From positions 1-8,866 of the forward strand of contig CANNLB010000050.1 in assembly GCA_947505565.1 (NCBI GenBank): a stretch of DNA of 8,866 nt. The letters are read 5' to 3'. Source of the stretch: Acidobacteriota bacterium (lineage in GTDB: Bacteria; Acidobacteriota; Terriglobia; Bryobacterales; Bryobacteraceae). Positions 4,645 to 8,866 of this stretch are shown in pieces. Both the position numbers and the translations under genes were made by a program. The notes under the pieces were generated by a model. The model was not told the origin of the DNA and did no database searches. It saw only the letters and a list, made by a program, of their open reading frames with translations. Positions within the stretch are counted from its first letter, which is position 1. Each line of letters begins with the position of its first letter.

Positions 4645-7471
4645 AGCCCCATTCGACCCACTCGCTGCTCAGCGGGTAGTACAAACCCAACCGCACCGGG
4701 CGGTCGTCCATCGCCGATAGCAAGTGCCCGTAACGCTGTAACTGCTCCTGATGCGCCGCCGTCGGTCGGCCAGTCTTATAGTCAATGATCCACCGGGTCC
4801 CCATCTCATCGACAAACGTCCGATCCAGGATCACGCTGTAAAGCTGGTCTCCAATGCGCCCCGTCAGCGGCCATTCGTTCCGGGCCTCGGCTTGGTCTCT
4901 CAGAATCCATTGGCCGCGCTCGCTCCGCAGCGTAGCTCGCAGTGCCAGCAAACAATGCTCCACCGCCTCTTCCGGCAACTGCGTCCGCAAGAATGGCTTC
5001 GTTTCCTCCAGTCGCTTCTCGGGCCAGGCAGCCAACCCGTCCCGGGCGATCCGCTGCAAAATCAAGTGGGCCGCCGTCCCGGTCGCCCGCTGCTCCCAGG
5101 GTCCTGACTCCTTGGCGTCATCGACCTCGTCAATCTCTTCGACCTGCGGCCAAGCCATCGGCTCCGGCGGGAGCGGAGTCGACCAATCCGCCGGCAACCG
5201 CCGCAAAATCTGCCGGGTCGCCCCGGGCTCGGCACCATCAACGGGCTGAATCACCGGCGCCAACGTCGCCTCCAGAAGATGGCCCAAGGTCCCACGGCGG
5301 AGCTTGCCGTGGACCAAAAGATAAAGCTGCCGCTTTGCCCGGGTGCAAGCGACATACAGCAACCGCGAAATCTCCAGCGTCGTCCGCGTCTTGTCGTGGT
5401 CCCGCAAATACTCGTAAATCGGGTCCGGCCCCGCGCCGGTCTCGCGAATGCAACCCAACAGCAGTTCTTCCCCGGCCATGCGCCAGCGCAGCAAGCTCGG
5501 CTGGTCGTTGGCACCGATCCGGTGCAACTCCGGAAGGATCACCACGTCAAACTCCAGGCCCTTCGCTTTATGCATCGACAATATCTGAATCCGGCCGTCC
5601 GCCAGCGGGTCTGGCCGGGCGAACAAACGCTGCAAGGCAGCTGTCAAATCCGCCGCCGGATCAAACGAATCGAGCAGTGCAAAGAAGGCCGCGGTGTTTT
5701 CGAGATCTGTCGCCGAAGCCAGCGTGGCCGGGCCACCCAGAGCCAGCCACAGCCGCTCCACCTGCTGCCGCAGGCCGCCGCGTTGCCGTTCGCGGCGAGC
5801 CGTTTCGAGCGCCTCCACAACCCGGGGCGGAGCCAGTCCCGCCGCCAAATCTGCCAGCGTGGCGCCCGCCCACGGGGCCCGGCACACCGCCAGATAAGCC
5901 GTTCGATCTTCGGGGTGCAGCAGCGCCCGGGTCAAGGCTTCCAGGTCCCGCACCGCGCTGCGCTCGCCCAACTGGTCCAGGTCCACCGCTTGAAACCGAA
6001 TGCCCCGCTTCTGCAACTCAGCCATGATCGGCACCGCGTGGCTCTTGTTCCTCACGAGGATCGCAATCTTACTCTCCGGATGCCGCTCGACGAGGTCGGC
6101 CACCGTATCGGCTCCACCCCACAGCGGGGTCACCTGGCATTCCGGATACTCCCGCGTCGCCTCGCTCGCGGCATAGGGGACTGCCCCGGTCTCGATGTCC
6201 ACCTCGGGAGCCAGCACCGACGGAAACACCGCATTGAACCAACCGATCAGCTCCCGGTCGGACCGAAAGTTCCGCGTCAGCTGTTGGAACTCCAACGGCA
6301 AATGGCCCAGCCCCTCGGCCGCCGCCCGTAGAAACAAACCAACATCAGCCTCGCGAAAGCCATAGATCGATTGCATCGGGTCGCCCACCAAAAACAGCGT
6401 CCGGCCATCACCCGGGACCCATTCGGCGGTCAACCGCCGCAGAATCTCGTACTGCGACGAAGAGGTATCCTGGAACTCGTCGACGAGCAGATGCTCGATT
6501 CGGTAGTACAACGCCTCGGCCAGCGGCGTCGGCTGGTCCAGCGTTCCGAGCGCCGCGATGGCCGCCATCGCGACCTCGGCGTAGTCGGTCTCGGCGCGCT
6601 CTTGAAACAACAGCTTCAGCTCCGCGGCGGCGAGCTTCAAGACGTCGAGGATCGCCTCGGTCAGCTCCCATTGTTCGTTCGTCAGCCGCTCCGGCGGCAG
6701 CGGCTTCTCAATCAGCTCGATGAAGGCCTCGGACGGTCCGTTGGCCTTCGCCCACTTCTTGCTCACCGTACCGGCCTTCGTCAGCGCCGCCGCTTGCACC
6801 TCGGCCCAAGGGCCGCTGACCCCCGACGGAGCCGCCGCCCGCAGCCGGTCGTGATGGAGCCCAGCGATCACCCCGAGCGCCGCCTCCAGCCCCGGACGAT
6901 CAACGTGCAGATGCCGCAGCCACTGGTCGCGCCGGGCCAACATCTCCGCGATCTTCTCGACCACGCGGCCGAACTGATTATCCAAATGCAACAGCAACCG
7001 GGCCACCGAAGTATTACCCTTCTCGACATCGCGAACAGCGGCCAGCGCCGCGGAGTAATGCAGGCTGCCCGGCTCCGGCGAAATCTGAGGCGGCGTCCCG
7101 AACCGGCTCAACCACGGCATCTGCTCAGCCAGCGAGCGGCAGAACCCATCGAAGGTTTGAATGCGGAGCCGGGCCGGGTTATCGACGAGATCCCAGCCGC
7201 GCTCGTTCACAGCCAGCGCGAACGCCCAGGTCTTGCGCTTGTGCGGCTCAGTCGGCTCGGGCCCCAGCGCAAGCTCCAAGGCCTGCACGAGGCGAGCTCG
7301 CATCTCCCCGGCCGCCTTCTTCGTGAACGTAATCGCCACCACGGATTCGGGCTGTTCGACAGTCGCCAGCAGCGCCAGAAAGCGCTGCGTCAACAGCTCC
7401 GTCTTGCCCGAGCCCGCTGGAGCCTGCACAAGGAACGATTGGGTCGTATCGAGCACTCGCTCGCGTACCAC
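4595..7471 (-). CDS. UvrD/RecB (AddA)-like ATP-dependent helicase-nuclease
   Basis: This is a superfamily 1A helicase fused to a RecB-type nuclease, expected to unwind and resect double-strand breaks for homologous recombination. It has 958 residues from GTG 7471. Motif I is APAGSGKT (17-24), Ia AITFTKKAAGEM (46-57), II DEFQDT (331-336), III GDPMQSIYGF (363-372), IV TRNFRS, V ILSMHKAKGLEFD (about 630-642) and VI YVACTRAKR (about 706-714). The C-terminal PD-(D/E)XK nuclease has H802 in GTAAH, D883, D897 and K899 in IDYKTG, and QLQRY (910-914). No key residue is missing, so helicase and nuclease should both be active. It is somewhat shorter than Firmicute AddA (about 1,200). It lies directly after the AddB-like gene, with which it should form a complex. 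A CTG at 7480-7478 is a possible earlier start because the Shine-Dalgarno is better placed for it. The 3' end overlaps the convergent methyltransferase gene. Confidence 0.93.
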   Translation of the reverse strand: MVRERVLDTTQSFLVQAPAGSGKTELLTQRFLALLATVEQPESVVAITFTKKAAGEMRARLVQALELALGPEPTEPHKRKTWAFALAVNERGWDLVDNPARLRIQTFDGFCRSLAEQMPWLSRFGTPPQISPEPGSLHYSAALAAVRDVEKGNTSVARLLLHLDNQFGRVVEKIAEMLARRDQWLRHLHVDRPGLEAALGVIAGLHHDRLRAAAPSGVSGPWAEVQAAALTKAGTVSKKWAKANGPSEAFIELIEKPLPPERLTNEQWELTEAILDVLKLAAAELKLLFQERAETDYAEVAMAAIAALGTLDQPTPLAEALYYRIEHLLVDEFQDTSSSQYEILRRLTAEWVPGDGRTLFLVGDPMQSIYGFREADVGLFLRAAAEGLGHLPLEFQQLTRNFRSDRELIGWFNAVFPSVLAPEVDIETGAVPYAASEATREYPECQVTPLWGGADTVADLVERHPESKIAILVRNKSHAVPIMAELQKRGIRFQAVDLDQLGERSAVRDLEALTRALLHPEDRTAYLAVCRAPWAGATLADLAAGLAPPRVVEALETARRERQRGGLRQQVERLWLALGGPATLASATDLENTAAFFALLDSFDPAADLTAALQRLFARPDPLADGRIQILSMHKAKGLEFDVVILPELHRIGANDQPSLLRWRMAGEELLLGCIRETGAGPDPIYEYLRDHDKTRTTLEISRLLYVACTRAKRQLYLLVHGKLRRGTLGHLLEATLAPVIQPVDGAEPGATRQILRRLPADWSTPLPPEPMAWPQVEEIDEVDDAKESGPWEQRATGTAAHLILQRIARDGLAAWPEKRLEETKPFLRTQLPEEAVEHCLLALRATLRSERGQWILRDQAEARNEWPLTGRIGDQLYSVILDRTFVDEMGTRWIIDYKTGRPTAAHQEQLQRYGHLLSAMDDRPVRLGLYYPLSSEWVEWGFTTSPPGESATARAEG

Positions 7472-7472
7472 G

Positions 7473-8866
7473 TCAGGCAGGGGTCACCTCCGCGATCCGG
7501 CACAGCGTATGGAGATGACAATAGGCGCACGGCTTGCCGTTGTCCTTCGGCTCCACCGTCGCCACGCCGGCTCGGAGCTCGTCTACCAGCCCCGTGATCA
7601 CCGTCCGCCAATCTTCGACCGGCACCGGAGCCGAGACCAGTTCGCAAGCGCCGCGCCGGACCTGGGCGAACGCCACCGCCGTCGGCGTCGGGTCGGCCGT
7701 GATGGCGTAGATCGGCAACTGCGGTTCATCCGGCCGGTCGCCGTCCCAGTTTTTTTTCGAGACCAAGCCGGTCTTGTAGTCGAGGATCACGGTGCTGCCA
7801 TCGGGCAGCCGGTCGATCCGATCTGCCCGGGTCGAGAAGCTCAAACCCTTGAAGTCCGGAATCAGCCGCTGTTCAAAGCCGACGACGCGAAAGGGCTCGC
7901 GTTCGGCTTCGACGGCGAGCCATTCACTCAGCACTTGGCGGAGCCGCAACCGTTCGAGCAATCCTAAAGCGCCGGGGAGTTCGGCGACCGCCTCGCCGAT
8001 GCAGCGGTCGAGCAGTTCGGTCCAGTCGGTGGAGACGAGCGTGGCGTGGTCGCCACATTCGCGCCAGAACAGTTCGAGGGCCTTATGGAGCATCGTGCCC
8101 CGGTCCCGGGCGTCGATCCCTTCTTCGGGGCTCTCCAGTGGCCGGGCGTGCAACTGGGTCAGGGCGAAGGCTTGGAAAGGGCACTGGGCCTGAGATTTGA
8201 TCGCCGCGGTCCCGGATGGCACCTGAACGATCGGGGCCAAGGCCGGGCCCTGACGGTCTTCGAAGGTCTCGATCACAGCCGCCTCGCGGATCATCTGGGG
8301 CCAGGTTGGATAGGACGGGAGAGTATCAGCAAAAGGAGGGAGATGGGCGATGAGCCGACTCGGACGGAGTTCGATGTCGCTGTCGCGATCGGCGTAACTG
8401 AAGACGATGTGCGGCGCGGTCTGCTGGAGACGGGCGATGATTTTGCGGGCGAAGTCGAGTTCGCGTTCGGCCGAGGAGTGGGGGAGTCCGCGTTCGCGCT
8501 GCAAGCGGTAGGGCAGGAACGGGTTCGGTTTGGCGGCGGGGGGCCAGGCGCGGTCGTCGAGACCCTGCACCCAAAGCGCATCGAACTGGGCGCCGGCGGC
8601 TTGGAGCGCTTCGAGGATTTGGATCGGCAGGGTTTGGGTTTCGGGTTGGAACACCTCTTCAGTGAGCAGGCGTTCGAGCAGGGAGAGGGCGGGGCGGGGG
8701 CCAAGGCGACCGGCGACGAAATCGAGTTCGCCAAAAGAAGCGAGCACCTTCTGCCAGCGGCGCTCGGTTTGCCGCTCTTCGCTGGAGAGCGTTCGCTCGC
8801 CGGGCCAACCGGCGGAGCCGAGAAGTTGGAGAAACGTCGCGGCCCAGTCGGAGGGGAATTTCGGTT
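7473..8866 (-). CDS. AddB-like PD-(D/E)XK nuclease with Fe-S cysteines, 5' end outside window
   Basis: The frame stays open to the window edge (463 residues visible, N-terminus missing). The GTG at 8747-8745 is not the start, because the coding sequence continues upstream with SDWAATFLQLLGSAGWPGER. The visible part matches the proteobacterial and acidobacterial AddB-like 'probable DNA repair protein' type: FDALWVQGLDDRAWPP, NPFLPYRLQRE, then a RecB-like nuclease. Active-site residues are the His of GTMLH (codon 8087-8085), the Asp of RIDRL (7814-7812), and the Asp (7781-7779) and Lys (7775-7773) of LDYKTG, followed by QLPIY. Four Cys (codons 8183-8181, 7529-7527, 7520-7518, 7502-7500) give the AddB pattern of one upstream Cys plus C-x2-C-x5-C, which holds a 4Fe-4S cluster that staples the nuclease domain. 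The stop lies against the next gene's start, implying an operon. Any helicase-like N-terminal domain cannot be judged here. Confidence 0.88.
   Translation of the reverse strand, partial: PKFPSDWAATFLQLLGSAGWPGERTLSSEERQTERRWQKVLASFGELDFVAGRLGPRPALSLLERLLTEEVFQPETQTLPIQILEALQAAGAQFDALWVQGLDDRAWPPAAKPNPFLPYRLQRERGLPHSSAERELDFARKIIARLQQTAPHIVFSYADRDSDIELRPSRLIAHLPPFADTLPSYPTWPQMIREAAVIETFEDRQGPALAPIVQVPSGTAAIKSQAQCPFQAFALTQLHARPLESPEEGIDARDRGTMLHKALELFWRECGDHATLVSTDWTELLDRCIGEAVAELPGALGLLERLRLRQVLSEWLAVEAEREPFRVVGFEQRLIPDFKGLSFSTRADRIDRLPDGSTVILDYKTGLVSKKNWDGDRPDEPQLPIYAITADPTPTAVAFAQVRRGACELVSAPVPVEDWRTVITGLVDELRAGVATVEPKDNGKPCAYCHLHTLCRIAEVTPA
7487..7491 (-). promoter_or_regulatory. Shine-Dalgarno for the helicase-nuclease gene
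   Basis: GGAGG on the minus strand lies inside the last codons of the AddB-like gene. It is 6 bases from an in-frame CTG (7480-7478) but 15 bases from the GTG at 7471. Initiation here would be coupled to termination of the upstream gene. Confidence 0.55.
7750..7757 (-). other. A8 run forming an A-AAA-AAC heptamer in frame
   Basis: On the coding strand the AddB-like gene reads AAA AAA AAC, so the heptamer A AAA AAC sits in the phase required for -1 slippage. A -1 shift meets a TGA about 8 codons later, giving a product without the last three cluster cysteines. The tract is also prone to length mutation. Function is unproven. Confidence 0.3.

Noticed and set aside
4942..7597. Long plus-strand open frames (for example 4942-6027, 5279-6331, 6371-7597)
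   Set aside because: All are antisense to the helicase-nuclease gene, whose motifs are unambiguous. Their compositions (Arg, Pro, Gln, Ser-rich) are artefacts.
8745..8747. GTG as the start of the AddB-like nuclease gene
   Set aside because: The reading frame continues without a stop to the window edge and the upstream residues resemble the family, so the gene is partial, not a 424-residue protein.

Overview
The window is bacterial chromosome of moderately high GC. It runs from a tRNA gene, through a decayed accessory segment, into intact housekeeping-type genes. The intact proteins, the C-rich third codon positions and the gene styles resemble soil Acidobacteriota (Solibacter/Bryobacter-like). 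That placement is an impression from protein style, not a proven assignment.

Region 1 (18-93): a complete tRNA-Ala(GGC) with the G3:U70 identity pair and an encoded CCA end. Region 2 (164-about 1950): a gene graveyard directly downstream of the tRNA. Read on the minus strand and across lesions, 575-1623 is a ParA-type partition ATPase with an N-terminal helix-turn-helix. It is broken by two in-frame stops and a one-base deletion. Its downstream partner (164-599) overlapped the parA end and is broken by a 13-bp tandem duplication and an in-frame stop. At about 1621 the ParA head meets, on the other strand, the C-terminal tail of a serine beta-lactamase-like hydrolase that itself carries a frameshift. 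This looks like the eroded remains of a plasmid-like or integrative element plus other debris beside a tRNA gene. Region 3 (about 1950-2849): about 900 bp with no recognisable gene. It holds a possible 58-codon ORF, a perfect 7-bp hairpin and an AT-rich stretch that may carry the promoter of the next gene.

Region 4 (2850-4644, plus strand): an unrecognised 334-residue protein followed 40 bp later by a class I SAM-dependent methyltransferase, probably one transcription unit. Region 5 (4595-8866, minus strand): an AddAB/RecB-like DNA-end-processing pair. The upstream gene encodes an AddB-like PD-(D/E)XK nuclease with a four-cysteine iron-sulfur signature and runs off the right edge. It is tightly coupled to a complete 958-residue UvrD/RecB-like helicase-nuclease with all helicase motifs and an intact nuclease site. 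Together they would unwind and resect double-strand ends for recombination. The helicase gene converges on the methyltransferase gene and their 3' ends overlap by 50 bp.

No CRISPR array, rRNA, intact insertion sequence or replication origin was seen. I found no convincing new biological system. The most informative new material is the reconstructed partition-locus pseudogenes, the orphan 334-residue protein and start/frame details in the helicase-nuclease operon.
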